Of a stretch of DNA of 64,000 nt, positions 8,663 through 20,306 are shown in pieces. Within the stretch, counting starts at the first letter, position 1, and every line of letters begins with the position of its first letter. A program made the position numbers and the translations under genes. The stretch comes from Sulfurivermis sp040755915 (GTDB lineage: Bacteria > Pseudomonadota > Gammaproteobacteria > Thiohalomonadales > Thiohalomonadaceae): NCBI GenBank assembly GCA_040755915.1, contig JBFLWM010000031.1, positions 1 through 64,000 of the forward strand. Direction: 5' to 3'. The notes under the pieces were generated by a model that was given only the letters and a program-made list of their open reading frames with translations, was not told the origin of the DNA and made no database searches.

Positions 8663-10495
8663 TTATTCCACTGTCACGCTCTTCGCCAGGTTGCGCGGTT
8701 GGTCGACGTCGGTGCCCTTGAGCACGGCGACGTGGTAGGCGAGGAGTTGCAGGGGGATGGTGAAGATGATGGGCGCGACGTGGCCGCCGGCGGGGGGGAC
8801 GACGGTGACGTGGACGCGTTCGGACTGGGCCATGCCGGAGGCGTGATCGGCGAAGACGTAGAGTTCGCCGCCGCGGGCGCGCACTTCTTCCAGGTTGGAT
8901 TTGAGCTTTTCCAGCAGGGCGTCGTTGGGGGCGACGGCGATGACCGGCATGGCCTCGTCCACCAGGGCGAGGGGGCCGTGCTTGAGTTCGCCGGCGGGAT
9001 AGGCCTCGGCGTGGATGTAGGAGATCTCTTTCAGCTTGAGCGCGCCTTCCATCGCCACCGGGTATTGCACGCCGCGGCCGAGGAACAGGGCATGGTGCTT
9101 GTCGGTGAAGCGTTCGGCGAGGCGGTGGATTTCGTCGTTGAGGGCGAGCACGTCCTCGACGTGGCGCGGCAGCGCCTCCAGTTGTTCGACGATGGCGCTC
9201 TCGCGTTCGACGCTCAGCTTGTGGCGGCGGCCGAGGGCGATCACCACCAGCAGCAGGGCGACCAGCTGGGTGGAGAAGGCCTTGGTGGAGGCGACGCCGA
9301 TCTCGGGACCGGCGCGGGTCATCAACACCAGATCGGCCTCGCGCACCAGTGAGCTTTCCGGCACGTTGCAGATGGCGAGTGACGGACCGTAGCCCCACTC
9401 CTTGGCGGCGCGCAGGGCGGCCAGGGTGTCAGCGGTTTCGCCGGACTGGGAGATGGTGATGATCAGGGCGTCCGGATCGGGCACCGGGTGGCGGTAGCGG
9501 AACTCGCTCGCCACTTCCACCTGGCACGGCACACCGGCCACGCCCTCGAACCAGTTGCGCGCGACGAGGCCGGCATGAAAGCTGGTGCCGCAGGCGATGA
9601 TCTTCACCGCCTTTACCTGGTCGAACACCGCCGCCGCGTTGGGACCGAAGGCGGCCTCCAGCACGCGGCCGCCGGCGATGCGCCCTTCCAGGGTTTCGCT
9701 GATCGCCTGCGGCTGCTCGTGGATTTCCTTCAGCATGTAGTGGCGGAATTCGCCGCGCTCGACGGCATCGAGCGACAGTTCGCTTTCCTTCACCGGGCGC
9801 TCGACCTGCTCACCGCGGACGTTATAGATGGTGACCGCGTCGCGGCGGATGTCGGCGACGTCGCCCTCTTCCAGGAAGATGAAGCGGCGCGTCACCGGCA
9901 GCAGCGGCGCGACGTCGGAGGCGATGAAGTGTTCGCCGATGCCGATGCCGAGCACCAGCGGACTGCCGCGGCGCGCGGCGATGAGGCGGCCGGGTTCTTT
10001 GGTGCTGATCACGCCGAGGGCATAGGCGCCGTGCAGTTCGCTGACGGTGGCCTGCACCGCAGCGAGCAGGTCGAGGCCGCGCGCGGTGTGGCTGTGCACC
10101 TGATGGACGATGACCTCGGTGTCGGTCTGCGAGGTGAATTCATAACCGGCGGCCTTTTGCGCGGCGCGCAGGGCCTCGTGGTTTTCGATGATGCCGTTGT
10201 GCACCACCGCGATCTCCTTGCGGCAGATGTGCGGGTGGGCATTCTTCTCGCTCGGCACGCCGTGGGTCGCCCAGCGGGTGTGGGCGATGCCGGTGCTGCC
10301 GCGGAAGGGATTGTGCGCCAGTTCGTCGGCCAGTCCCTGCACCTTGCCGAGCACACGGGCGCGGGCTATGGTGTTGTGCTCGTCCAGCACGGCGACACCG
10401 GCGGAATCGTAGCCGCGGTATTCCAGGCGGCGCAGACCCTCGACGAGGATCGCCACGACGTCACGCTCTGCTACACCACCGACGATTCCGCACAT
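8663..10495 (-). CDS. glmS: Glutamine-fructose-6-phosphate aminotransferase (isomerizing)
   Basis: Makes glucosamine-6-phosphate from fructose-6-phosphate and glutamine, the first step towards UDP-GlcNAc for peptidoglycan and lipopolysaccharide. The 610-residue protein begins MCGIVGGV, with the nucleophile Cys after Met removal. It carries the glutaminase segment HTRWATHG, two SIS domains (including SQSGETADT and STKAFSTQ) and the C-terminal DQPRNLAKSVTVE typical of GlmS. It runs with glmU on the same strand, separated by about 290 bp of repeat-rich sequence. The region just downstream of glmS is a known insertion hotspot (attTn7) in many bacteria, and here it borders the ssp island. Confidence 0.97.
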   Translation of the reverse strand: MCGIVGGVAERDVVAILVEGLRRLEYRGYDSAGVAVLDEHNTIARARVLGKVQGLADELAHNPFRGSTGIAHTRWATHGVPSEKNAHPHICRKEIAVVHNGIIENHEALRAAQKAAGYEFTSQTDTEVIVHQVHSHTARGLDLLAAVQATVSELHGAYALGVISTKEPGRLIAARRGSPLVLGIGIGEHFIASDVAPLLPVTRRFIFLEEGDVADIRRDAVTIYNVRGEQVERPVKESELSLDAVERGEFRHYMLKEIHEQPQAISETLEGRIAGGRVLEAAFGPNAAAVFDQVKAVKIIACGTSFHAGLVARNWFEGVAGVPCQVEVASEFRYRHPVPDPDALIITISQSGETADTLAALRAAKEWGYGPSLAICNVPESSLVREADLVLMTRAGPEIGVASTKAFSTQLVALLLVVIALGRRHKLSVERESAIVEQLEALPRHVEDVLALNDEIHRLAERFTDKHHALFLGRGVQYPVAMEGALKLKEISYIHAEAYPAGELKHGPLALVDEAMPVIAVAPNDALLEKLKSNLEEVRARGGELYVFADHASGMAQSERVHVTVVPPAGGHVAPIIFTIPLQLLAYHVAVLKGTDVDQPRNLAKSVTVE

Positions 10496-10527
10496 CGTTT
10501 ATTAACCTCAAAATTCAACGCAACGGG

Positions 10528-10610
10528 CACAAGGTCCGCGAAGAACGCGAAGGGAAAATAGTGCGAATGAAAAACACATTCCCCATCTTCGCTACCTTTG
10601 TGCTATCTGC
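10528..10610. repeat. Imperfect inverted repeat upstream of glmS
   Basis: The left arm around GTCCGCGAAGAACGCGAA (from about 10533) and the right arm around TTCGCTACCTTTGTGC (ending about 10606) are imperfectly inverted. The left arm core GTCCGCGAA...AACGC is also present in the inverted repeat between parA and parB (21250-21366), which suggests one dispersed palindromic family. Confidence 0.4.
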
Positions 10611-10636
10611 ATCTAGCAGATCGCTGAAAAACAGTT

Positions 10637-10752
10637 TGGGTCCCTTCTCCCTCAGGGAGAAGGACAGGATGAGGGGATCAAGAATAAATGAATTACGTCC
10701 ATTTACTCCCCTCTCCCTATCCCTCTCCCTGGGGGAGAGGGAACCCTTGGCT
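10637..10752. repeat. Dispersed palindromic element, copy 1 (glmS-glmU gap)
   Basis: Bases 10637-10677 are identical over 41 bp to 12241-12281. Within it CCCTTCTCCCT/AGGGAGAAGG is a palindrome. A second CT-rich/GA-rich palindrome (CCCTCTCCCT...GGGGGAGAGGG) closes the element at about 10711-10750. Such elements resemble MITE or REP-type intergenic repeats. No coding capacity is seen. Confidence 0.65.
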
Positions 10753-10785
10753 TGACTAACGTAGCCTCCAAGAAAGCTTCTGTCT

Positions 10786-12156
10786 CTATGGCTTCTTCTT
10801 CACCGGCCGCTTCCAGCCGGGGATGGTCATCTGTTTGTTGCGGCTCAGGGTGAGCTCGCCGGCCGGCGCGTCCTTGGTGATGGTGGAGCCCGCGCCGATG
10901 GTGGCGTTGTCGGCCACCGTCACCGGGGCCACCAGTTGGGTGTCGGAACCGACGAACACGCCGTCGCCGATCACCGTGCGGTGCTTGTTGGCGCCGTCGT
11001 AGTTGCAGGTGATGGTGCCGGCGCCGATATTCACCTTCGCGCCCATGGTGGTATCGCCGATATAGCTCAGGTGATTGACCTTGGAGCCGGCGCCGATCTC
11101 GCTTTTCTTCACCTCGACAAAGTTGCCGATGTGGGCGCCGTCGGCGATGCGTGTCTCCGGGCGGATGCGCGCAAACGGACCGATGTGGGCCCCGCTGCCG
11201 ATCACGGCGCTGTCGATGATGCTCATCGGTTTCACTTCCGTGCCGGCGCCGATCTCCACATCCTTCAGCACGCAGTTGGCGCCGATGGTCACGTTATCGC
11301 CCAGCACCACGCGGCCCTCGCACACCACGTTGACGTCGATGGTCACGTCGCGGCCGATGGAAAGCTCGCCGCGCAGATCGAAACGCTCCGGGTCGCGCAG
11401 CGTTACGCCGGCGAGCATCAGCTGCCGCGCCTGGCGCCGCTGCAGCGCGCGCTCCAGCGCGGCGAGCTGGGCGCGATCGTTGATGCCGGAAACCTGGTCG
11501 ATGTCGGGGGCGCTGACGGTGTTGATCATGACGCCATCTTCCACTGCCATGGCGATGATGTCGGTGAGGTAGTACTCACCCTGTGCATTGTGGTTGTCCA
11601 GCCGTTCCAGCCAGCCGCGCAGACGGTCGGCATCCACCGCCAGCAGGCCGGTGTTGATCTCGCGGATGGCACGCTCTTCCGCGCTGGCGTCCTTCTGTTC
11701 GACGATGCGCTGCACGCGGCCGTCACGGTCGCGCACGATGCGGCCGTAGCCGGTGGGGTTGTCCAGCTCGATGGTGAGCACGGCAAGGGCATCGGCGGCG
11801 GCATCCACCAGCCGGTCGAGGGTTTCCATTTCGATCAGCGGCACGTCGCCGTAGAGGATCAGCACGCGGCTGTCGTCGCTCACCGCGGGCATGGCCTGGG
11901 CCACGGCATGGCCGGTGCCGAGCTGTTTGTCCTGCAACGCCCAGGCGGCATCGAGATGGCCGAGCTGTTCGCGCACGAGGTCGGCGCCGTGGCCGTAGAC
12001 GATGTGGATCTGCCGGGGTTCGAGCAGGCGGGCGGTGCGATGGACACGGGCCAGCATCGGCTCGCCGCCGATGGCGTGCAGCACCTTGGGCAGTGCCGAT
12101 TTCATCCGTATGCCCTGGCCGGCGGCCAGGATGATCACTTCCAGTGCCTGGTTCAT
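10786..12156 (-). CDS. glmU: Bifunctional GlcNAc-1-P uridylyltransferase / GlcN-1-P acetyltransferase
   Basis: Acetylates glucosamine-1-phosphate and transfers uridylyl to give UDP-GlcNAc. The 456 residues include the pyrophosphorylase loop LAAGQGIRMKS (about 11-21) with Lys, the central GYGRIVR and EINTGL motifs of the uridylyltransferase, and a long C-terminal left-handed beta-helix made of hexapeptide repeats (for example GDNVTIGANCVL and NVGAGTITCNYDG-like GAGTITCNYDGANKH). It stands upstream of glmS on the same strand, as is common. No strong ribosome site is visible before the ATG. Confidence 0.97.
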   Translation of the reverse strand: MNQALEVIILAAGQGIRMKSALPKVLHAIGGEPMLARVHRTARLLEPRQIHIVYGHGADLVREQLGHLDAAWALQDKQLGTGHAVAQAMPAVSDDSRVLILYGDVPLIEMETLDRLVDAAADALAVLTIELDNPTGYGRIVRDRDGRVQRIVEQKDASAEERAIREINTGLLAVDADRLRGWLERLDNHNAQGEYYLTDIIAMAVEDGVMINTVSAPDIDQVSGINDRAQLAALERALQRRQARQLMLAGVTLRDPERFDLRGELSIGRDVTIDVNVVCEGRVVLGDNVTIGANCVLKDVEIGAGTEVKPMSIIDSAVIGSGAHIGPFARIRPETRIADGAHIGNFVEVKKSEIGAGSKVNHLSYIGDTTMGAKVNIGAGTITCNYDGANKHRTVIGDGVFVGSDTQLVAPVTVADNATIGAGSTITKDAPAGELTLSRNKQMTIPGWKRPVKKKP

Positions 12157-12240
12157 CTATGTGCCTGTCTGCGATACGGTCGGCGGGTTGCACCCACCCT
12201 GCATATTTCTGAAACAGTCCGACTTTACGGACAATTGCTA

Positions 12241-12381
12241 TGGGTCCCTTCTCCCTCAGGGAGAAGGACAGGATGAGGGGAGCTTATTGGACTCCCATCA
12301 CCCCAGCCCTGAGAAACCTGCTCCCTGCGTTTCTAACCGACTACATCCCTGTAGTCGTCTCCCTGAGGGAGAAGGGACCCA
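12241..12381. repeat. Dispersed palindromic element, copy 2 (glmU upstream region)
   Basis: Bases 12241-12281 match 10637-10677 exactly. The element is closed by the inverted arm CTCCCTGAGGGAGAAGGGACCCA (about 12359-12381), so the whole is an inverted-repeat unit of about 140 bp. The surrounding 356-bp gap (12157-12512) contains no gene. Confidence 0.65.
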
Positions 12382-12483
12382 TACCATTTACTGTACTCGC
12401 TTAAAGCAGCGGCCTTTTCGCGACGGGTTACGCTGCGCTTCACCTATCCTGCATTTATTACTTGCTGTTCGTGCGTTTCGGTT

Positions 12484-12501
12484 GGCGGGCTGAAGCCCGC
12501 C
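12484..12501. repeat. Short perfect palindrome after the SlyD-like gene
   Basis: GGCGGGCT and AGCCCGCC form an 8-bp stem with a 2-nt loop, followed outward by CTACAATCC. It lies 12 bp past the stop of the prolyl-isomerase gene and is of the widespread GGCGGGCTGAAGCCCGCC type. It may act as a transcript end or be a REP-like repeat. Confidence 0.45.
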
Positions 12502-12512
12502 CTACAATCCTG

Positions 12513-13001
12513 TCAATGCAGCCCCTGCGCCTGCGCCACTTCGCCGGTCATCATCTCCTGCGGCGTGGCGTCACGCACGGCAGCGACACGCACGGAGAAA
12601 ATCAGGTTCTTGCCGGCCAGGGGGTGGTTGCCGTCCAGGGTGATGGTGCCGGCGTCGATATGGGTCACCGTCATGGTCACGGTCTCGCCGGCCTCGTTGG
12701 TGAACTCGGCCTGGGCGCCCAGGCGGCGGAAGTCGGGCGGCACGTTTTCCAGCACGTCGGTGAAGGTCAGGCTGGGGTCACGCGGGCCGAAGGCGTCGTC
12801 CGGGGTGAGCAGGACTTCGACGCCCTCGCCCACTGCCTTGCCCTCCAGCGCGTCCTCGATCTGCCGGTACAGGCCGGCGCGGCCGCCGTGCAGGTAGTCG
12901 ACGGGGATCTCCACCGCCTCCAGCAGGTTGTCGTCGGCCTGGTCGCGGATGGTGTAGGTGATGGAAATCACCTTGCCGCGGCTGACTTTCGCTTCCGCCA
13001 T
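12513..13001 (-). CDS. SlyD-like FKBP-type peptidyl-prolyl cis-trans isomerase
   Basis: Cytoplasmic prolyl isomerase and chaperone of the SlyD/FKBP family, about 162 residues. Features include KVISITYTIRDQADDNLLE at the N-terminus, PVDYLHGGRAGLYRQIEDAL, the EVLLTPDDAFGPRDPSL segment and an inserted-flap domain with DGNHPLAGKNLIFSV, the standard SlyD closing motif. It lacks the His-rich nickel-binding tail of E. coli SlyD. The start at 13001 is chosen because AAGGGGAA lies just upstream; a longer frame to 13058 has no such support. It stands alone after the atp terminator. Confidence 0.85.
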   Translation of the reverse strand: MAEAKVSRGKVISITYTIRDQADDNLLEAVEIPVDYLHGGRAGLYRQIEDALEGKAVGEGVEVLLTPDDAFGPRDPSLTFTDVLENVPPDFRRLGAQAEFTNEAGETVTMTVTHIDAGTITLDGNHPLAGKNLIFSVRVAAVRDATPQEMMTGEVAQAQGLH

Positions 13002-13083
13002 TGTTCTGTTCCCCTTGTAGCGGTTGTTTCCCGCGGCCCGGGCTGCCGCCCGGCCCACGCCCGGAATTTTCCGGGTACGAAAA

Positions 13084-13112
13084 AAAAGGGCAGTGTATCA
13101 CTGCCCTTTTTT
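13084..13112 (-). terminator. Rho-independent terminator of the atp operon
   Basis: GGGCAGTG (13088-13095) and CACTGCCC (13099-13106) form the stem, with A-runs on one side and T-runs on the other, so it is symmetric. On the minus strand it follows the atpC stop by about 25 bp, and the T-run (complement of the A-run at 13081-13087) completes a classic intrinsic terminator. Confidence 0.85.
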
Positions 13113-13134
13113 GTTCTCATCTGCTGCGGTCGAT

Positions 13135-13560
13135 TTAGCGGCGGGTCTTGTCCCGCATGCGCTGAATCATCTGCAGCTGGGCGATGGCCTGGGCCAGTTC
13201 GGCCTGGGCCTCGGCCCATTCCATCGCGCCGGTGCGGTCGCGCATGGCCTGCTCGGCGCGCTCCTTGGCCTGGAGCGCGGCGGCCTCGTCCATGTCGCGG
13301 GCGCGCAGGGCGGTGTCGGCCAGCACGGTGACGGTGTGCGGCTGCACTTCGAGCATGCCGCCGGAGACATAGAAAAAGTCTTCCTCGCCACCCTGCTTGA
13401 CGACGCGCACCTGGCCCGGCTTGAGCTGGGCAAGGAAGGGGCTGTGGCGCGGCATGATGCCGACCTCGCCTTCCTTCGCCGGGGCGAACACAGCTTCAAC
13501 GGTACCGCTGAAGATGGACGTCTCGGCGCTTACTACGTCTACATGCATGGTCATTGCCAT
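13135..13560 (-). CDS. atpC: ATP synthase F1 epsilon subunit
   Basis: Rotor subunit linking gamma to the c-ring and regulating ATPase activity. The 141-residue protein has the N-terminal beta-sandwich (HVDVVSAETSIFSG, EVGIMPRHSPFLAQLKPG) and the C-terminal helical hairpin. Last gene of the operon; the start has CAGGGGG seven bases upstream. Confidence 0.95.
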   Translation of the reverse strand: MAMTMHVDVVSAETSIFSGTVEAVFAPAKEGEVGIMPRHSPFLAQLKPGQVRVVKQGGEEDFFYVSGGMLEVQPHTVTVLADTALRARDMDEAAALQAKERAEQAMRDRTGAMEWAEAQAELAQAIAQLQMIQRMRDKTRR

Positions 13561-13584
13561 AGCATAACCCCCTGTCAGGCCGTG

Positions 13585-14961
<1,377 letters not shown>

Positions 14962-14998
14962 TGCCAGTTCCTCTTAAATTTAAATCCGGTTAGCGCGC

Positions 14999-15862
14999 TT
15001 AGACCGCGGAGGCGCCGGCCACGATTTCCGACAGCTCTTGGGTAATCGCTGCCTGACGGGCCTTGTTGTAAGCGAGCTTCAGTTCACTGATCAGGTTGCC
15101 GGCGTTGTCGGAGGCGGCCTTCATCGCCACCATGCGCGCCGCCATTTCGCAGGCGACGTTTTCGACCACACCCTGATAGACCAGCGACTCGACATAGCGC
15201 ATCAGCAGCTGATCCAGCACGGTTTCGGCGTTGGGCTCGTACAGGTAGTCCCAGTGATGCTTCAGCGCCTCATCCCGCTCTTCCGCCGCGATCGGCAGCA
15301 ACTGCTCGACGCGCGGCTGCTGCGTCATGGTGCTGACGAAACGGTTGTAGATCAGGTAAATGCGATCAATCTCACCCTTGTCATAGGCATCCAGCATCAC
15401 CTTGACCGTGCCGATTACGTCCATCAGCTTGGGCGCATCGCCCAGCTGTGCGGCTTGCGCCAGGACGCGGCCGCCGACGCGGCTGAAAAAGCCCTGCGCC
15501 TTCTGGCCGATGGTGCACAGGTCCACCTCGACATTCTTGTCACGCCACTCCTTGATGGTGTTGAGGGCGGCCTTGAACATGTTGATGTTCAGGCCACCGC
15601 ACAGACCACGATCGGTAGAAATGGCGATGATGCCGACGCGCTTGACCTCGCGCTCCACCATGTACGGATGCTTGTACTCGGCATGGGCATGGGCCAGGTG
15701 CTGAATTACGCTGCGCATGCGGTCCGCATAGGGGCGGGTGGCCGCCATGCGATCCTGCGCGCGGCGCATCTTGCTGGCAGCCACCATTTCCATGGCGCGG
15801 GTGATCTTCTGAGTGTTCTGCACACTCTTGATCTTGCTGCGTATCTCTTTACCGCTGGCCAT
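14999..15862 (-). CDS. atpG: ATP synthase F1 gamma subunit
   Basis: Central stalk of F1, 287 residues. The N-terminal helix (EIRSKIKSVQNTQKITRAMEMV) and the C-terminal helix (YNKARQAAITQELSEIVAGA) that form the rotating coiled coil are both clear, as is STDRGLCGGLN. Confidence 0.97.
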   Translation of the reverse strand: MASGKEIRSKIKSVQNTQKITRAMEMVAASKMRRAQDRMAATRPYADRMRSVIQHLAHAHAEYKHPYMVEREVKRVGIIAISTDRGLCGGLNINMFKAALNTIKEWRDKNVEVDLCTIGQKAQGFFSRVGGRVLAQAAQLGDAPKLMDVIGTVKVMLDAYDKGEIDRIYLIYNRFVSTMTQQPRVEQLLPIAAEERDEALKHHWDYLYEPNAETVLDQLLMRYVESLVYQGVVENVACEMAARMVAMKAASDNAGNLISELKLAYNKARQAAITQELSEIVAGASAV

Positions 15863-15876
15863 CGTTCAACCCTCGC

Positions 15877-17421
<1,545 letters not shown>

Positions 17422-17445
17422 TCATTTGTCCTCTAGCAGTCCGGG

Positions 17446-17982
17446 TCAGCGCAGCAGAGCGGCGCTCAGCTTGTTCAGCTTGCCCGTAACCGAACCATCG
17501 ATGACCATATCGCCGGCCCGAACGACCGCGCCGCCGAGCAGCGCCTCGTCCACCTTGCACTCCAGGGCAACATCGCGACCGAGACGCTTCTTCAGCGCGG
17601 TGGCGATGGCCTGCTTCTGACTGTCGGACAGCGGCGTCGCCGAGGTCACCTCGGCGGTGATGCGGCTTTCCGCGGCGGCGCGCTCCACCTCGTACAGTGC
17701 GGCGATTTCCGGCAACAGGCTGAGGCGGCCGTTCTCGGCCAGTACCCGCAGCAGATTCTTGCCGCCATCGTTGAGCTTGTCGCCGCAGATGTCGATGATG
17801 AGCTGACCGCGCTGCGCCTTGTCCAGGCTCGGGCTGTCCACAGCCGCGGCCACCTCGGGGTGGCTTACCACGGCGGCGGCCAGCTGCAGCATATCCGACC
17901 AGTCTTTCAGCTTGCCCTGCTCGTTGGCCGTATCGAATACGGCCTGGGCGTAGGGGCGAGCGATCGTTGTGATTTCAGCCAT
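17446..17982 (-). CDS. atpH: ATP synthase F1 delta subunit
   Basis: Peripheral-stalk connector (OSCP-like), 178 residues. It has the typical N-terminus (ARPYAQAVFDTANEQGKL) and the C-terminal GGAVVRAGDMVIDGSV motif that binds the b subunit. Confidence 0.96.
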   Translation of the reverse strand: MAEITTIARPYAQAVFDTANEQGKLKDWSDMLQLAAAVVSHPEVAAAVDSPSLDKAQRGQLIIDICGDKLNDGGKNLLRVLAENGRLSLLPEIAALYEVERAAAESRITAEVTSATPLSDSQKQAIATALKKRLGRDVALECKVDEALLGGAVVRAGDMVIDGSVTGKLNKLSAALLR

Positions 17983-17994
17983 GCTTGTATGCCC

Positions 17995-18465
17995 TTAGAG
18001 CTGGGCAACGAGATCTTGCAGCAGATCGTCGTGTGCCTTGGCGTCCAGCTCGCGCTTGATCACCTTGCCCGCGCCGACCACCGCCAGGCTCACCACCTGA
18101 CCGCGCAACTGCTCGCGGGCACGGCTGACTTCCTGCTCAAGTTCGGCGTTGGCGGCAGCCTTGATGCGATTACCCTCGGTAAGGGCCGCTTCTTTGGCTT
18201 CCTCGACAATTTCGCTGGCACGCTTCTCGGCCTTGGCCAGAATCTCGGCGGCTCGCTGCTTGGCTTCGTGTATCACCTCGGCGGCATGCTGCTCGGCCAG
18301 AACCTGCTGGTTCTTGCCGCGCTCGGCGGCAGCCAGGCCATCGGCGATCGTCTTTTTGCGTTCGTTGAGTACGTTGATCAGCGGCGGCCAAACGTACTTC
18401 ATGACGAACCAGACAAACACGAAGAATGCGATGAACTGACCAATCAGGGTCGCATTGATATTCAT
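17995..18465 (-). CDS. atpF: ATP synthase Fo b subunit
   Basis: Peripheral stalk, 156 residues. One N-terminal membrane helix (LIGQFIAFFVFVWFVMKYVW) is followed by a long charged alpha-helix rich in Ala, Glu, Lys and Arg. It is placed between atpE and atpH. Confidence 0.96.
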   Translation of the reverse strand: MNINATLIGQFIAFFVFVWFVMKYVWPPLINVLNERKKTIADGLAAAERGKNQQVLAEQHAAEVIHEAKQRAAEILAKAEKRASEIVEEAKEAALTEGNRIKAAANAELEQEVSRAREQLRGQVVSLAVVGAGKVIKRELDAKAHDDLLQDLVAQL

Positions 18466-18525
18466 GTTCGCACCTCGTGTGGTGTGTTGGTTACAGGATT
18501 GCTGTTAAGCGGACGCAAGCGATCC

Positions 18526-18768
18526 TTAGCCACCAACCACAGCGAACAGGACGTAGAACGCGATACCGACAGCGATCATCGGCACGGCGTCGACCAGACC
18601 CATGATGATGAAGAACTGGGTGCGCAGCAGCGGGATCAGTTCCGGCTGACGGGCAGCGCCGTCCAGGAAGCGGGCACCGAGGATGGCGATGCCGATGGCA
18701 GCGCCCAGGGCACCGAAGGACAGCATCAGGGCGCCGGCGATGTAAACGAGGGCGGTAGACATTTCCAT
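18526..18768 (-). CDS. atpE: ATP synthase Fo c subunit
   Basis: Forms the proton-driven c-ring. The 80-residue protein is two membrane helices joined by the polar loop ARQPELIPLLR. The second helix contains VDAVPMIAVG with Asp in place of the carboxylate at the ion site. The helix-1 GAALGAAIGIAILG-like glycine pattern is normal for proton-type rings. Confidence 0.96.
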   Translation of the reverse strand: MEMSTALVYIAGALMLSFGALGAAIGIAILGARFLDGAARQPELIPLLRTQFFIIMGLVDAVPMIAVGIAFYVLFAVVGG

Positions 18769-18821
18769 GGTTCTCTCCTAAAGAAGTTAAAAGTTAAAGG
18801 TTGAAGGTTTGAAGCAAAAAA

Positions 18822-19685
18822 TCAGTGGTGTTCCTGGTGCGCCATGTCCATGTACACGATGGTCAGCGTCATGAAGATGAACGCCTGCAGCGTGATGATC
18901 AGGATGTGGAAGATGGCCCAGCCGAGCTGCAGCACACCGGCGAAGGCGCCCATGGCCCAGCCGGCGCCGTACATGATGGCGATCAGGATGAAGATCATTT
19001 CGCCGGCATACATGTTGCCGAACAGTCGCAGCGCCAGCGAAACCGGCTTGGCGATCAGCGACACGCCTTCCAGCAGCAGGTTGACCGGGATGAACAGGGT
19101 CTGCACGACCTTGTTCTTGGCCTGGAACGGCATCAGCGACAGCTCGGCGGCAAAACCGCCGACACCCTTGCGCTTCACGCTGTAGTAGAGGATCAGCCAG
19201 AACACGGCGATGGACATGCCGAAGGTGATGTTGGGGTCGGTGCTCGGTACTACCTTCATGAAGTGCACACCGAACAGGGCGAACAGCTGCGGCAGCAGGT
19301 CGACGGCGATGAGGTCCATGAAGTTCATCAGCCAGACCCACATGAACACGGTCAGCGCCAGGGGGCCGATCAGCGGGTTGTTGCCGGTGAAGGAGCCGCG
19401 CACCGAGGTGTCGATGAATTCGATGATCCATTCGACGAAGTTCTGCATGCCGCTGGGCACGCCGGCGGTGACCTTCTTGGCCACGCTGCGGAACAGGAAG
19501 AAGAAGAACAGGCCGAGGACGATGGACCACGCCATGGAGTCGACGTTGATGGCCCAGAAGCCCATGGCCTTGGCCTCCGCCGCAGAGTGGGCGAAGCCCC
19601 AGTGGCCGTCGGGAAACTGGCCATAGGTGAGGTTGGTCAGGTGATGCTGAATGTAGCCAGTCGAGGTCAGTTCTTCGCTCGCCAT
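18822..19685 (-). CDS. atpB: ATP synthase Fo a subunit
   Basis: Membrane stator with the proton half-channels, 287 residues and several hydrophobic helices. SLALRLFGNMYAGE carries the essential Arg. The start lies 19 bp inside atpI, so translation is coupled. Confidence 0.96.
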   Translation of the reverse strand: MASEELTSTGYIQHHLTNLTYGQFPDGHWGFAHSAAEAKAMGFWAINVDSMAWSIVLGLFFFFLFRSVAKKVTAGVPSGMQNFVEWIIEFIDTSVRGSFTGNNPLIGPLALTVFMWVWLMNFMDLIAVDLLPQLFALFGVHFMKVVPSTDPNITFGMSIAVFWLILYYSVKRKGVGGFAAELSLMPFQAKNKVVQTLFIPVNLLLEGVSLIAKPVSLALRLFGNMYAGEMIFILIAIMYGAGWAMGAFAGVLQLGWAIFHILIITLQAFIFMTLTIVYMDMAHQEHH

Positions 19686-20071
19686 TTTCTCGTCTCAGGG
19701 ATCAATGCTGTTAGAACCGTTTGTGCCACCAGGCCCGCGCTCAACCCCGCGAACAGCCACAGGGGCTGCAGGCGGAGGATCGCGATGCCTACTGCCAGCA
19801 GCGTAATCGTGGTCGCAAAGCGCACGATGGCACTGCCGTAAATCAGGCTGGCGTTACGCGCCAGGTTTGCGCCGGCACTCTCGGCGCGGCGGCCGTACCA
19901 CAGGATCACCAGGGTCCCGGCCATGGCGACGGCGCCCCCGAACAGCACGGCCTTCAGCGCCGGAACGCCTTGCCAGGCCTGCGCCACCAGGGCCAGCAAC
20001 ACCGCCAGCAGCAACTGGAGGGCCAGCAGCCGGAGCATGGTGTGCCGCAACTGCAGGTCGGCTGTGCTCAT
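19667..20071 (-). CDS. atpI: AtpI, ATP synthase assembly-associated membrane protein
   Basis: A 134-residue protein with four hydrophobic segments (for example LALQLLLAVLLALVAQAW and AVLFGGAVAMAGTLVILW). It heads the atp operon, as AtpI does, where it assists c-ring assembly. It overlaps atpB by 19 bp. The sequence is poorly conserved in the family, so the call rests on position, size and topology. Confidence 0.85.
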   Translation of the reverse strand: MSTADLQLRHTMLRLLALQLLLAVLLALVAQAWQGVPALKAVLFGGAVAMAGTLVILWYGRRAESAGANLARNASLIYGSAIVRFATTITLLAVGIAILRLQPLWLFAGLSAGLVAQTVLTALIPETRKWRAKN

Positions 20072-20191
20072 GCGTTAATAAGGTCTCCTCGGCGCCTGAC
20101 GCGGCCGGTGGAAGACGCTGCAACCAAGGGGGAGAGTTAGTGCTGTCAGCGGCGCGGAAGTATATAGACCGGCGCCCCTAGGGTCAATGAT

Positions 20192-20220
20192 ATATCAATA
20201 AATCGCTTCTATATAAGCAA
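20192..20220 (-). promoter_or_regulatory. Candidate promoter of the atp operon
   Basis: In the AT-rich gap upstream of atpI, TTGCTT (20220-20215) and TGATAT (20197-20192) are 17 bp apart on the minus strand. The -10 match is weak (3 of 6). The gap 20072-20323 is otherwise non-coding. Confidence 0.3.
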
Positions 20221-20306
20221 ACTCAGATACAGATCATCAGTGCAATTTATTGATAAATGTTGAGAATTTTCCTGGGCCAACGGGGTGCGCGGGTATTGAC
20301 GCATTC

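Noticed and set aside
8239..8663. A Tn7-like right end next to glmS
   Set aside because: I could not see terminal TGT/ACA with repeated transposase-binding sites, and no tns genes are in the window.
8549..9352. Long plus-strand frames opposite glmS, glmU, the atp genes and mnmG (for example 13024-15045 and 24695-26000)
   Set aside because: They lie antisense to clearly conserved genes, are rich in Gly, Ala, Val, Asp and His from GC-rich third positions, and lack ribosome sites and family motifs.
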